64,000 bases of DNA from Chrysaora quinquecirrha (Eukaryota > Cnidaria > Scyphozoa > Semaeostomeae > Pelagiidae). Of the stretch, positions 50,801 through 63,110 are shown one piece after another. Where the stretch lies: NCBI GenBank assembly GCA_014526335.1, contig JACTAT010000002.1:504398-568397 (forward strand). Direction: 5' to 3'. Each line of letters opens with the position of its first letter. Positions within the stretch are counted from its first letter, which is position 1. The notes beneath the pieces are model-generated. The model was given only the letters and a program-made list of their open reading frames with translations. It did not search any database and had not been told where the DNA came from. Both the position numbers and the translations under genes were made by a program.

Positions 50801-52200
50801 GAGAAACTAGAACCCAGGACTTGTAGACACCTCGTGTAGGCCTAGCCACGAGTGAGTTGCCGTAGTCTTGATTCGTTACTGTTATATTACTGTTACTGTT
50901 ATGTTAGTCAAACCTAGTGATTATTATGTGTAGGAATGAGGGTAGGTTGTCTTCGGATCAGGGATAGGGGTGGCACCCATCCCTACCTTCATGGGTAGCA
51001 GCTACTGAAAGAGGAGCCTTCGGATCGCCTCCGATTACGGTCGATCGACTTACTAACGTAGTAATGGCGAATTATGTATTTAATTCATCAATTCTTTCCT
51101 GAGTGGCGAACCCGATTAAGCTCATTACGTGCGCGAGGCACACTCTTCGCAAACAGCAACGGCAGCCTTTAGCACCTACAGCAACCAATCACATAAAAAC
51201 TTGAATTGGATGGTACAGCTTACTTTGCTTCAAATTCTGTTTAACTGGAGAAAAAGCGAAATTCATATCCCAGCTTATCTGCTTAGGAAGGCAATTAACA
51301 TAGTATTTCTATTTTTCGAGTTATTTGCATCTTGTTTCATCAAGTTTCGGCAGATATTTTCAAAATTAACAGTTCGCAGATTCCTTTTCTCTCCTTTGTT
51401 TCCATTAGTCGTGTGTTCGAAACAAAATTTGCTGCACTAGCCCCCCTAAAGCGACCGTGATACCAGTCGTTGCCCCCGGAGAAGATTCCCTTACTCACGA
51501 TGTCCACCATCTTCCAGAAAAATGTGTTGCCGACCCAGACCTCTTTTGAAAAAGTCTATTAGCTTTTCTGCTCTGGCTTTCTCGAAGCAACGCTGCTATT
51601 AGCCTGAGGTCACTTTGAATATTGGATTTTTAGATTAGCATTGATCTCGTTGCAAGACTTCATTTTGGCGTCTGTTGATATTAGCAAAATTCTAGTTTTC
51701 GTTCGTGAGCTTGCCAATCTTATTAGTAATATACCAAAACTATAATTAAACAAGTATAAAAAAGAATGATAAAAAAGAAGCTTTCATTTGAAAGTAAATT
51801 TTTCAAGGCCTGTTATTATGGGGTCGAGTTAATTTGCTAAAGATTTTATACGAAATTCATTCCCTGTATTTCGGTAATTCGAAAATTTTAATTTGGTCCT
51901 AAAACCATTCTCATCTCAACAGAGTTAGGAACGACTTAGAATGTACTATCTTGTTCCGTTTATGACAAGAAAGGCTTTGCAATATCTAGATGTCGAATCG
52001 AAGCGTTCTGTTAACGGACTTCAGGACAGGGCTTAGGAAACAGTCTTCCGTCAATCCATGGTCAATCTGAATACCAAGGGTATTTTAACTAGAGTATTAG
52101 TCACAAGCTGCAGGCATCAGCTGATTAACTGACAGGAAGGGGCCCGAAGCTGAAGTTGTTCCTAGATTTTCCCCGAATTGTCGCAAAATTCCAGGAACGT
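50801..52200. other. No gene recognised
   Basis: AT-rich unique-looking sequence. The longest open stretch (51129-51440, 103 codons) has no recognisable motif and no splice-supported extension, so I do not call it. Confidence 0.4.
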
Positions 52201-52500
52201 GTTCTAATAAGATTCTAGATTATAAACAGGAAAGGACCAAGGCAAGACCCTTGTGGTATACCGAAAGTTACAATGCTATCCTATGATTTTTGCCCGGTGG
52301 CTGAAAGGCTGAATTAAGGCCTCTTGTTGTTCGTAGTTGTTCAGAATTTTCGCCAAAATCCAGGCTCGTATTCTTATAAATGTAGATCATAAACAGGAAA
52401 GGACCCAGACAAGATCCTTGAGGTATACCGAAAGTTACCATGCAAGCCCATGATTTTTGCCAGGGAATATGAACGAGAGCGAAAATGACATTTTGCAAGC
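52200..52500 (-). mobile_element. Duplicated reverse transcriptase fragment of a LINE
   Basis: On the minus strand the RT motif GIPQGSCLGPF appears twice, near 52215-52265 and 52385-52445, with the same flanking text (AAACAGGAAAGGACCAAGGC, and AAACAGGAAAGGACCCAGAC). It is a local tandem duplication of a short RT fragment, with no flanking polymerase domains. Confidence 0.65.
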
Positions 52501-54190
52501 ATGGGAATTCTCTACCTCGAATGTCATTTCTAATAATTATTCATATGAAGCTTAGTACGGCTTAGCAGTAATGAAGCAACGTTAGATTAAGAATAATAAG
52601 CAATTGTTATAATATTCAATATACCACCAACCTCGTATCTCGGAGTTCTTTCAGAATTCACAGTCACATTTCACTTTGAAGACCTAAAAGATTTAAAACA
52701 CCAAGTTTTTAGGAACGAAAATATGGTTACTGGAGGGAGCTAGTTTCTGGAGTTCATGTGAAACTATTTCTATAAAGAATTAGGAATAATTTAAACAGCA
52801 AAGCAGGACATTTACTGTAGCTATAGTTGTTATATCTGTTAAGCGTTAATAATAGATTAGCTTTAAGAAACAACAATAACGTTAAAAAACCATTTGCAAG
52901 TATTTTTATATAGTGAGTAAGAGAAAATATACAGTGATTACTGTTCTGAGAAAAGCTTATAGAAGCCGAAGTCAATAGCCAATTCAACTAAAAGTTCAAG
53001 TGTAGACAATGGTGACTTTCATAAAGAACAACTTTATAACGAACCTACGTGTACAAGGTCGAAATATTTAAAGAACTTATACTTCTAAAGATAAAATCTC
53101 TACAGAACATTTCAATTTTGAATATTTTTATCGCAACAAACAATAATAAGAGTTAGAAAGCCGAATCCATTCATTTGTTTGCTCATAACTCACATACATT
53201 GTATATTACGCATGTATCAAGTGTGTCGCTAAGTATTTTCCAGCTTTGCTCAAATAGCTACAAGAGTCTCTTTACAATAGTCATATAGTCATGGTAGTAA
53301 ATAGCTAAGCAGTTAAAATTAAGGAACTATAAAGGATCTTTTGGTACTAAAATTTGATCAAAAGAAGCAAAAAAAAGAAGTAGCTTTCGGAACTAGACCT
53401 TGAGATAGGTTTTCTATATTTAAGAAAGTGTGTACATGATCTTTCTTTATTAGAAACTTGACACACTTTGATACAGTTACTCAAAATTCAAAATAGTTTC
53501 TTACAAACGAGCCTTAGAAAGGAAGTTAGAAAAACGAAAGAACCTTAGAAAAAAAGAAAGCAACAACGAACCTCAGAAAAAAAGAAATAAATAAAGACCC
53601 TTAGAAAAACACCTATTTACGAGCACAAAGAAACAGCAAAAAACAACTAATATTGCAAGCGAAGAAGTTAAAAAAATACCATTTCTAATAGTACTGTACC
53701 TCTTCAGAAGCTCTTTCAAAGCACTGCTTTCATGCCCTACGGACAAAAATACAAACATCACTTGCTTGAATTTGAAATTAGGTTCTTTAGGACCAGATTA
53801 AACCCAGCTTTCCATACATATGCATCTTAGCGGTGGATTTGCAACTGGTAAAGGTAAGCCACAAACTCCTATAGCTTCAGAAGGATTTGACTTACCACCC
53901 TCGCCGGATAAGTCTGTTAAACTCGTATCGCAAAACCGACATCTGACGTCACCTTAATGGTTATTTGGATAAAATGTGAATACATTTTTTATCCGACAAG
54001 CTGTTCGGAAAGATGTTTAGAAACACATGTGTTTTTGAAATTAATCTTTTTACAAGAAACTAATTCAATATTACGCATATAAACCTTTGAATAATGTTAT
54101 TACAAATGTAAGCAATTTCGCAACCTTACTACATGTACAGTGTTGCTTTTAAAAGAATGACGTTCCTAAAACATAAAGCGAAGCCTTGAA
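52501..54190. other. No gene recognised
   Basis: AT-rich sequence. Around 53380-53470 there are GAACTAGACC and TTTAAGAAAGTGTGTA motifs that resemble the end of a TACACGCAG-family foldback relative. No open frame with a domain. Confidence 0.4.
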
Positions 54191-54745
54191 GTATACTGCT
54201 GAGGTGGATACACTATACTGTCTGTCGTGATATTCTGTGCGTACTGTGGTGGTATTTTTGTGCGTACTGTGGTGGATACGCACTACTGTGGTGGTATTTT
54301 TAGGTGCTGTGGTATAGATAAGCACTACTGTGGTGGGTTATTATGCTTGATGTGGTGGGTTATTATGCTTGATGTGGTGGTGTTTTTTGTGTACTGTGGT
54401 GGATAAGCACAACTGCAGTGGGTTATTAGGCTTGATGTGGTGGGTTATTATGCTTGATGTGGTGGTGTTTTTTGCGTTCTGTGGTGGTTAAGCACTACTG
54501 TGGTGGGTTATTATGCTTAATGTTGTGGGTTATTATGCTTGATGTGGTGGTGTTTTTTGCGTACTGTGGTGGATAAGCATTACTGTGGTGGTATATTTTG
54601 CGTATTGTGGTGGATACGCACTACTGTGGTGGGTTATCATGCTTGATGTTGTGGGTTATTATGCTTGATGTGATGATATTTTCTGCGTAATGTAGAGACA
54701 AAAATACCACCACAGTAGTGCGTATCCACCACAGTAGTGCATCTC
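54190..54745. repeat. CTGTGGTGG minisatellite with inverted end
   Basis: Units such as ATTATGCTTGATGTGGTGGG and GGATAAGCACTACTGTGGTGG-like blocks (about 33 and 65 bp higher-order). The last 40 bp (ACCACCACAGTAGTGCGTAT) are in inverse orientation. Short relatives occur near 10790, 42170 and 56210. Confidence 0.8.
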
Positions 54746-55073
54746 TTCAGTAAGCGAAACAGCTTTTGAAAAATACGTAAGGCTTAATTCTTTTTGTCTG
54801 CCCCACATGCTCAAAAGGTTCAAAGTCTACAACAAAAGACATCATTTAAAATATCTCCAAAATAACAAAATCGCCTTACTTATAAAAATTTAATGTAAAC
54901 TCACTTCACAGCAAGAAACTGCTTGTAATTAATTGCATGGAAATTTACTAGGATTTCGTATTGAGAAAACCAAAATGACAGCTGTCGCTTTAACGAAAGT
55001 AATGTATAAGAAACTGCTTATTTTCTAGAAAGATACTGTACTTAATAGTCAAAACTTTGGAGAACATATTGAC

Positions 55074-55445
55074 CCAGGGGGGACTCATTAACTTTCAATA
55101 CGGGGGGTCCATGCCACTATTTCCTTGCACACCCCTAAATATTGAGTTTAATGTTTTGGAGACCCCAAATATTGCTATCTTTTTTTGGACACCTAAAATG
55201 TTTTCTCTTGTTTAGCCATCAGTTATATGAAAATTTACAATTTATACGCTCTTGGCAGTTGGATGGGTCATTTTAATGAATCACACCAAATCGCGCGATT
55301 CTTTCTTCATATCTGTGGACCCAAAATATTGAATTTTTGTCCATGATATAATTCACAGACCCAAAATATCAAATAAGCTTAAGACTTCAGACCCCAAATA
55401 TTGGCATGGACCCCCCGTATTGAAAGTTTATTAGTACCCCCTAGG
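55074..55445. repeat. Foldback MITE, AACTTTCAATACGGGGGGTC ends
   Basis: The left and right ends match as inverted copies over about 45 bp (right end: GACCCCCCGTATTGAAAGTT). Internal AAATATTG motifs are repeated. No coding capacity. Confidence 0.8.
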
Positions 55446-55529
55446 CATATTAAGACTGACTAAACTACTTTAGATACAAGCAGCTAGGCCAAAAATGCGC
55501 CATGTGCCATGCTCTGGGAGGGTTAAGCC

Positions 55530-55998
55530 TAATAGGCGCTTTTTATTTAATAAAGAACCTAGCTCAAGCTCTAGTTTCGAAAGTTCCTTAATTTTGGACC
55601 TCTTTTGATTGAATTGTAGTACCAAAAGTTCCCTAATAGTTCCTTAATTTTAACTGCATAGTTAGTGCCGTGACTATTATAAGAACACACGTGTATGTGG
55701 GTATTGCTGGAAACTACTTTGATACATGCGTAGCATACAATTTATGATGCGAATTTTGACTGTGTAACCGGCTTCCCGATTCTTGATTGTTTGCAGTAAT
55801 AAAAATGTCAAAAATTGAAAAGTTCCTTAGCGGTTTTGTGTTTAGTTGTAAGTGTTCTTTAAATTATTTGGCCTTCTGCATGTAGGTTCCTAGCCTGCGT
55901 GCAGACTCAAACCTCTACGAAGGAGGTAGAGGTCTGAGTCTGCACGCAGGCTAGTAGGTTCCTTATAAAGTGGTCTTTAAGAAAGAAGCGTGTAAGTA
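55530..55998. repeat. TATAAGAACC/TTATAAAGTG foldback relative with inserted hairpin
   Basis: Motifs AGTTCCTTAATTTTGGACCT and AGGTTCCTTATAAAG mirror the TACACGCAG family with GTTCCTTA instead of GTTGCTTA. A separate hairpin is inserted at 55890-55954. Confidence 0.5.
55890..55954. repeat. 65-bp near-perfect hairpin
   Basis: Arms CTAGCCTGCGTGCAGACTCA and TGAGTCTGCACGCAGGCTAG are exact inverted copies, with an inner stem CCTCTAC/GTAGAGG. It sits in TAGGTTCC context on both sides (TAGGTTCC…TAGGTTCC), which could be its target duplication. Confidence 0.8.
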
Positions 55999-55999
55999 G

Positions 56000-58510
56000 C
56001 TAGGTGTCGCTAGTGTTTAGAAAGGGGCTAGAGTATATAATTTATAATATGTAATGTATATAATGGAGTGTATAATACAAATTAATATGTAAAATGAGCT
56101 GGCTTTCCAAGTAGGAGGGCCTAAATTGTTCTTGGGGTACCCCCGCCGTAAGCATCGTAGTTTTAGGCCGTTCTATCGCATTTTCCACTAACACGCTAGC
56201 AAACCTATACACACTACTGTGGTGGATACACGCTTCTGTGGTGGATTTTTCTTGATGTGGTGAATACTCACGCAGGTGGATACATTCATAAATATCCTTT
56301 TTTTTAAGGATCATTGTATAATAGATGGCTTAGTGCATACCGTAAACATTTATCAGAAAAAATTGCACATCCCATGGGCTGTAAGGAGTCTATCTGATCA
56401 GCTATTTTGCCGAAAAGAAAGTTCGTAATACCATTAAGTACAAATATAAACTGTTATCTACGACGCATAGCGTTTAGACTGGGAATAATTAAGTCGCGAT
56501 CTTTATATCGCTCAATAGTAACAGTTTAACATCATGAATCTTTTATTTGAAAAACATTTTTCATGTAAGATTGATGAATTGTGTTAGATGAAAGATATAG
56601 GATATAATTTAATTAGCTAAAGTCTTATCAAGCATCTCGCTCTCTGCTGAAGTCAAAGCTTCATATTTGTCGAAGCGACTGTAAATTTTGAAAGCATAGA
56701 TGCATATAGATTATTACACAGTTATTTATCAGTTACAGCAAACAGCATTCGATAGGGACGATAGGTGTTGGCAAGCAGATGGGACGGAAGGTATGACAGA
56801 AAAGAGAATTACTAAGTCTGAATGAACGTATGTTGTAATCTGTATCCACACTGATATTAATTTTGAATATTCTGGATGAATATCGAGTAGCAACAACAAG
56901 TAGATAATATTTTTCCATGTAATAGTTTCAGTAACGTATTTAGTTATAGCTACAAGTATGAAGTTGAGAAAGGGCTTCTTGCATTTTGACTTGACTTAAA
57001 GAAGTTGCAATAAACAGCGGAAAAATCCTAGGGCATACTTTGCAGGCTTTTTCATCTGCCAGAGCATAAACTTCACCGATAAAATGAATTGAAGAGACCA
57101 AATGAGAAAACGAACTCTATATCTTTTACTTTAATGTGGACAAACTCCAAAACGCCTAAATGAGACAAAGAGCTCGCTCTCAAAAACAACCCTCGCTGCT
57201 AAATCTTTTTCGCCTTGCACTCATAAAGTATAAACGTCAGAAAAAGACCAAAACAATTGACTAAGTTGGATTGTTTTCGAATAATTGGCAGAGCAAGATC
57301 TTTGTTTCATTCAGGCGTTTTAACTTGACCACATCAAAACCCAAAGGCCGGTTCTGTGTAGACAAACTAGAGTTCGTTTTCTACTTGGATTCTTCAATTA
57401 ATTCTATTGGTAGTTATCCAGATTGCCATGTCTGACCCGAAAGCTAGAACCAACTTTAAGGTTCAAGCTAACAGTACAACTGTAGCGTAAGCCAGAGATT
57501 TGCTATGTTTTTTAGCTTTGCTTGCTAATTAATACTGCTGTATCTTGTTGTATGTAGATATGACGACGTAGCTACCATGCTACAAGTCATCATTGATGAA
57601 ATGAAATGAAATGAAATGAAATATACTAAGCTTCATTAAAAACGCGTAGCAACTCTAGCTTTAAAACATCGAAAAAACATTAGAAGAACATCTCTACGTA
57701 CCTCTGTTCCATACCATGAAAGCGTGCCAGTGCCAAAACCCTCTTCTTCTTCATCGATATCACTTCCAGCCACAGAATGTTTTGGCGAAACTACAGCTTG
57801 TTATGACCAACCAAATGTATCTATTGTGACTAATAATTCACTTAATAATTGTTTTGAAGCTGACTAATTTCGCAAACACAACCTGTTCCATAATTCATTC
57901 AGTGCTATAGTTTTGCTCTTATTCAAGAGAATCAACAATTATTTCAATCTACGAGTTGAAGTTGCAGTTTTTAAGTGCTTTCTTAGAAGTTGTAACATTC
58001 ACGAAGATAACGCTTTTGAAGAAAACTCGCTAATAATTGATCAGGTTGCCCTGACTTTCACATTAAAGCAGGTCTTGACATTTTATCGATTCACGAATTC
58101 AACGTTACCATGTGAAAATTTCACAATGCCTTGATTAATGTTTAATTCATTAATTCTGATGGATATTGTAGTGTCATGCAATACTCAAGATGGTTTACTG
58201 GTGGCCAGTTAAGATATTGACGAAATTAGATGATGTTATTAAGTTAGCTAGCACCACAATAGAATACACTCATTTTTTTTTTATAACAACGAAATTCAAA
58301 AATTTCGTCAATTATGGTTGTAGAAGTAATAGTTTCTTAGTTTTTTCCGCACTTCTTCGTCCATATAGAAGAGTTTCTTGATTTTTCAGAAAAAGGCATA
58401 TAGTTTCCTATTGTCGGTTTCTTATAAAAATGTGTATAGCTAAATAAATTATTATAGGAGCAACTTTTATGAGCAAATGACGAGAAAATGATTAGAGCAA
58501 ATTGAGGCTA
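56000..58510. other. No gene; repeats only
   Basis: It includes a short CACTACTGTGGTGGATACAC block near 56210 and a foldback copy of the dispersed repeat at about 57090-57415 (AAATGAGAAAACGAACTCTA … AGAGTTCGTTTTCTACTTGG). The rest is AT-rich with no recognisable gene. Confidence 0.5.
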
Positions 58511-58514
58511 GAAA

Positions 58515-58560
58515 AACTAACAATAATAAATAAATAATAATAATAATAATAATAAATTTA
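58515..58560. repeat. AAT microsatellite at the LINE 3' end
   Basis: A run of (AAT)n on the plus strand. It is the tail of the LINE read on the minus strand and fixes the 3' boundary. Confidence 0.8.
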
Positions 58561-59031
58561 TTTTAAGTTGGCTTTACATAGCTGAAGACATTAATTAAAA
58601 GTTATAGCTAATTTACGCCAACTATTTAAAAATACTGATCTAAAATACTAGATAAAATCCTTTAAAACTTATATACATGTGATAAAATTTATAGCTTAAA
58701 ATGTGATAAAATGTCATAAAATCGATCAAAACTTATTGATAAAAACATGAAACATAATCATTCTATAAGAACCCAAGATTTTGGATGAAAGGCCGACATA
58801 TTTTGCAGAAGCATTCCTCTCCATTCCAATTTTTATTCTGGATCTGAAATCTCGAATTGATTCAGCATTTCTAGTATCTCGAGGAAGGAGAGCCAAAGTT
58901 GAGGTCCTCTGTATCTAATAGTCTCGGACCCAAAATTACAGTTTTTATCCTAGGTATTTCGAATTCATTATTATTTCTAAGGCTATACATATTTTCTCGC
59001 TCCCTAAAGATCTCTTTAATGAATGTGGGGT

Positions 59032-61707
59032 TTATATTTTGTGTGTTTTGAACATTTCAGTCATTAGAGTTTGTAAATTCTTGGCATGTATAGTGACTGA
59101 ATTATCCCTTTCTAATAAACATTCAAAACTAGAAACAAAATCCTTATAAGCAATTCTTAAGGCCCTTTCATGTATTTTATTAATTTTAGAATTTAAATGC
59201 TTGCTATGGAACATCCAAGCCAGTGGACAGTATTGAAACTGGCTCATTACGAAGGCTCTCATTAAAATTCGCAGCTTGTTGGAATCCATGTATGCAGAGA
59301 GACGGAGAGTGCAAAAGCTTGTTTCCAGCCTTCTTACATAGCTTATTAATATGCGTCTCATAAGTTAGTTTGTGATCGATTATTACTCCGAGCAACTTCT
59401 CCTCGTCTTTATTTTCAATAATGCTGTCACCTACACTAACTGTAATAGTTTGATTAGCGCTTTTCCCTAGTACCATAAAGTGACATTTTTCTGTATTTAA
59501 TTTCATAAAGTTATCTTCAAACCATTGAATAAATATCGTGGAATCATTCTCTAATCTCATGATTACGTTATCCAAATTCTTATCGCTTGCATAAATGGTG
59601 GTATCGTCTGCATAATTACAGATATTAGTTTCTTGAATGGAGAGTAGCAAATCATTTATATACATGTTAAAGAAAAGGGACCAAGAACTGACCCTTGTGG
59701 TACTCATAGCAAAAGATTTTTAAATTTACTGAAAGATCCATTGATTTTCACTCTTTGCTGTCTGTTTTCCAAAAAGCTGTGAATTAGTGAAAGAGCCTCG
59801 CGATTAAAACCATACGCATGTAATTTGGCCAAAAGAAGATCATGCTTGATGCAATCAAATGCTTTTGAAAGGTCCATAAAATTGCACCTATGCTTTCTCC
59901 ATTATCCAAGCCTATTTTCCATTTCTCTAGCATCCGAATCAGGGCGTGTTGTGTATTGAAACCTTTGCGAAATCCACATAGAAGATCTGATAGAAAAGGG
60001 GTTATATGCCTAGTTATCTGCCGCTCCATAATTCTTTCAAAAACTTTAGATACTGTTGGCAGTACACTTACGGGTCTGTAATTTTCCTTTGAAGTTTTGC
60101 GTCTTTTTATGGAGGGGTGACATCTGCATATTTTAGTTTATCAGGAAACAAACTATTTTCAATGCATTCATTAAAGATACTCTGTAGGGTTTCAGAACAA
60201 ATCTCAGAGCTGCCTTTTAGAATCTTAGGTGGAATATTTTTGAAAGTCGTTGCCTTTCTTGGATTAAGTGCCTCAATTTCTGTTTGCATTTCTTCTATAG
60301 AGACTGTATTAAAATCGAAGCCAATATCATGTTTGACAAAGTGACGAATTTTCCTGATACTGGGATGGTTGGAGTATTTTAAAATCGCCTGATCTATAGG
60401 GTCTGTTATACCTACTGTACTTGTTATAACCTCACTGTTCTCTTTAATACCTAGCGAATCAGTGACAGTGACGAAGTAGTTATTTAGAATTTCAGCAACT
60501 TCCTCGTCTTTAGAGATTATCCCTTCGTCCTCAATCAGAGTAATTTTCGCTTTAGACTTATTTTTATTTGAAATGAAAGGTTTTACGGTGTTCCAGAACT
60601 TTCTATTATCCGTTATTTGGGATATATCTAAACTATTGTAGAAATTTCTTTTCTCAGTTCTGAATAATTTCACACATAAATTCCTTTGTTTGCGAAACGC
60701 TTCCCAATTTTCAACTGTACGATTTTTATTGTATTTATTCTTCAGTCGTGAGCGGAACATAATTGCTTTTCGGAGAGCTCGATTCATGAAAGGGCCGTCA
60801 TTTCCTCTTGCATATTTCTTTTTCATCGGGGCGTGCTTATCTAGTACTTTATCGAAACAGGTTTGGAAAGAATCATAATTTGGAGTAGATAATCTTATAC
60901 TTTCTAATTCATCCCTAAGGTCTTGTTTGAAAGTTTGCTCTGAAAAATTCTTATAATCCCTGTAATTTACCACTGTGGGTCCAGCTTTTTGGTACGTCGT
61001 TTTCAGAACTGTAACCACCATTTTGTGGAAGTCAGAGAGTCCTGTTTCAATTGTGGTAGTATTTTGAAAACATCTGTATCTGTTGGTTAAAATAAGATCA
61101 ATGCACCGGGGATTTTCAGCCTTGTAGCATGTTGGATCCTTAACTAGATTTTTGAGCGAGTAATTGTTCATAAAATCATGGATCTGCTGATCCGTCTCTA
61201 CTGTATTGAAATCACCAATAATAAGGAAATTTTCATATTTTTCACTGAAATGATCAACTGCTTTGCCAAGATTTTTGAAAAATATTCTTGTGATTGGGAT
61301 GGTGGTCGGTAAATACTGAAAAGAGCCCACTTTTTACCTCTTAAATTAATTTCAAAACAGATGCATTCTAAATCCTCGTCAAACCTAAAAGATTTAAGTT
61401 CACTGGATAGGATATCGTTTCTAATGTATACTAAAAGTCCCCCACCCTCGCAATTTCTGTCTAACCGTAGGGGATCAGAGTACCCATCCATTGAGAATTG
61501 CTCTGTTGGAAAAGTGTCATCAATCTTTGTTTCTGCAACCATCAATATATCAAGATTTTTCGAATTAATCTCTTTCAGTGCATCATATTTGTTTCTAATG
61601 GAATTTATGTTCAAATAACCAATTATCATACGTTCATTATTCTTCAGCCTCAATTTCTTAAGTTCAGATTTTGCGTCGCACTCAACGTCACCATCACTGA
61701 TTGACAC
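59032..61707 (-). pseudogene. LINE ORF2: APE endonuclease and reverse transcriptase
   Basis: The endonuclease part shows IIGYLNINSIRNKYDAL, LMVAETKID, then (other frame) IIGDFN, IDLILTN and GLSDFHKMVV. The reverse transcriptase follows with GFRKGFNTQHALIRML, a frameshifted core, and the catalytic YADDTTIY near 59600, then the C-terminal thumb region (QYCPLAWMFHSKHLNSKINK). At least four frameshifts break it. Open stretches are 61707-61198, 61330-60107, 60029-59784, 59707-59204 and 59361-59032. Confidence 0.85.
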
Positions 61708-61825
61708 TAGGTGGTTCGAATTTGAATCTACTATAGAATTCTCATTATTTTGTTATTACCTAAGGTTTCTATTTCTGAGTTATGAGGTTCAACGATTGAT
61801 CTATTTGAATGGGGTACGGTTTCAT

Positions 61826-63072
61826 TTAGTCAGAAACGTAGAGCATATAAAAATTGTTAGCAAGAATACGAGTACCTTCCCTATTTAAGTGTGGCACAAT
61901 ACTAGATACAAGTACTTTGTTATCCTTTGTCTGGATTAGATTCGCAAGCTCAAATACTTCCTCTGCAATAGCTTTAGGAGTTGCCTGTTTGCGCAAATCG
62001 TTTGTCCCACAATGAATAATAATCGTTGATGGATCTCGTTTTATCGTTGGGCATACGTGGCTGTGCATGCAGTCAATGGTAGCTCCTGGGAACGATTTTA
62101 CATAGATTTTCTCGTCGGAACTTCCAGAAGCTTCATTCATTTTGTAGGATTGGATGTCTTTTATCAACGAATCCCCAACAATTTCTATGGTTTTCCTTTT
62201 CCTTTTTCACCTGTTAGCGCTGTATCTCTTCGAATATAATTGGAAGCGTTTCTTGCAATAACAGATTGAAATTCTTTCCTTCCATTGATGTTGTTTCTTC
62301 TAAGCCACTCCTTGTTTCGGTTTATGTGATCTGCATCTATTGTATTCCTGTCCTGTGGGATTCTGCTTTCTTGTTCCAATTCTGCCGTTGCTAATGGTGA
62401 GAATCTGTTATGAGAACTGATCGAGAGTTCCCGTGAGGGCTTTGATGATGGTTTTTTGATAGAATGTTTTCGATTCACCAGCCTGAAATTCGGTTCGGTA
62501 GGGGGACATGTATCGTGCATCTCTGCATTTTCTGTATTTGTATCCGGAATTTGAATACTTTCGATCAGTAAATCCTTACGTCGAATTTCATTTCTTAAGG
62601 ATTCGTTTTCTTTTTTTAACAACATGATTTCCTCCTTGAGCTCAAGTTCCTTATTCCTGTTCAAGTTTCCACTTGTGCAGCCATTGTTTTTGTCGATAGC
62701 TTTTGTCAAAGATTCGACTTCTTGTTTTAATGCCAGAAAATCCTTAAGCGGAGTATACTTGATATTTTCTACAGATATTGCATCGACTGGTTTGTTATTG
62801 CTTTTCTGTGTTGCTGGCAGTTCAGGCCAAACATGAGAATCGAGCACGAAGTAAGATTCTTCGTTGGCTTCTCCGCGATTTTCGATACGCTTTTCTTGCA
62901 CGAGACGCTTGAGTGCATCGTCAACGTCGTTTGCTTTGTGGGTTAACTTCATTTTTGCAAGTTTTGCCACGATTGTAGTGGAGCAGGGCCTTTTCTTATC
63001 TTTTGATCGGATTTCATTTATAACAGATATGATTTCATTCTCAAGATCTAATGCATTCATTTCCCTCGCCAT
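61826..63072 (-). pseudogene. LINE ORF1: helical N-terminus, coiled coil, GDSL-type esterase
   Basis: ORF1 of CR1-type LINEs is a nucleic-acid-binding helper protein. The first ~80 residues look like a small helical fold of winged-helix type (STTIVAKLAKMKLTHKANDV). Residues ~110-170 are a coiled coil (ELKEEIMLLKKENESLRNEI). After a 1-nt frameshift in an A/G run near 62185 comes an SGNH/GDSL esterase region: VGDSLIKDIQ at about 62180-62150, then FPGATIDCMHSHV and IIIHCGTNDLRK. The presence of an esterase is what suggests the CR1 clade. The winged-helix suggestion is weak. Confidence 0.75.
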
Positions 63073-63110
63073 CTCCACCAAAATTGGGCCTAACCTTTCC
63101 TTCGTTCTAT

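Larger units (their letters stand above)
58520..63110 (-). mobile_element. CR1-like non-LTR retrotransposon (LINE), near full length, frameshifted
   Basis: Read on the minus strand: a 5' region, ORF1 (63072 to about 61826), ORF2 (about 61707 to 59032), a 3' UTR, and a (TTA)n tail at about 58558-58523. Both ORFs are broken by several frameshifts (near 62180, 61270, 60110, 59900, 59720 and 59290), so the copy is dead, although the amino-acid similarity is well preserved. It lies alone beyond the Kv genes. Confidence 0.85.

Noticed and set aside
51129..51440. 103-codon open frame
   Set aside because: No domain, signal, splice context or composition that supports coding.
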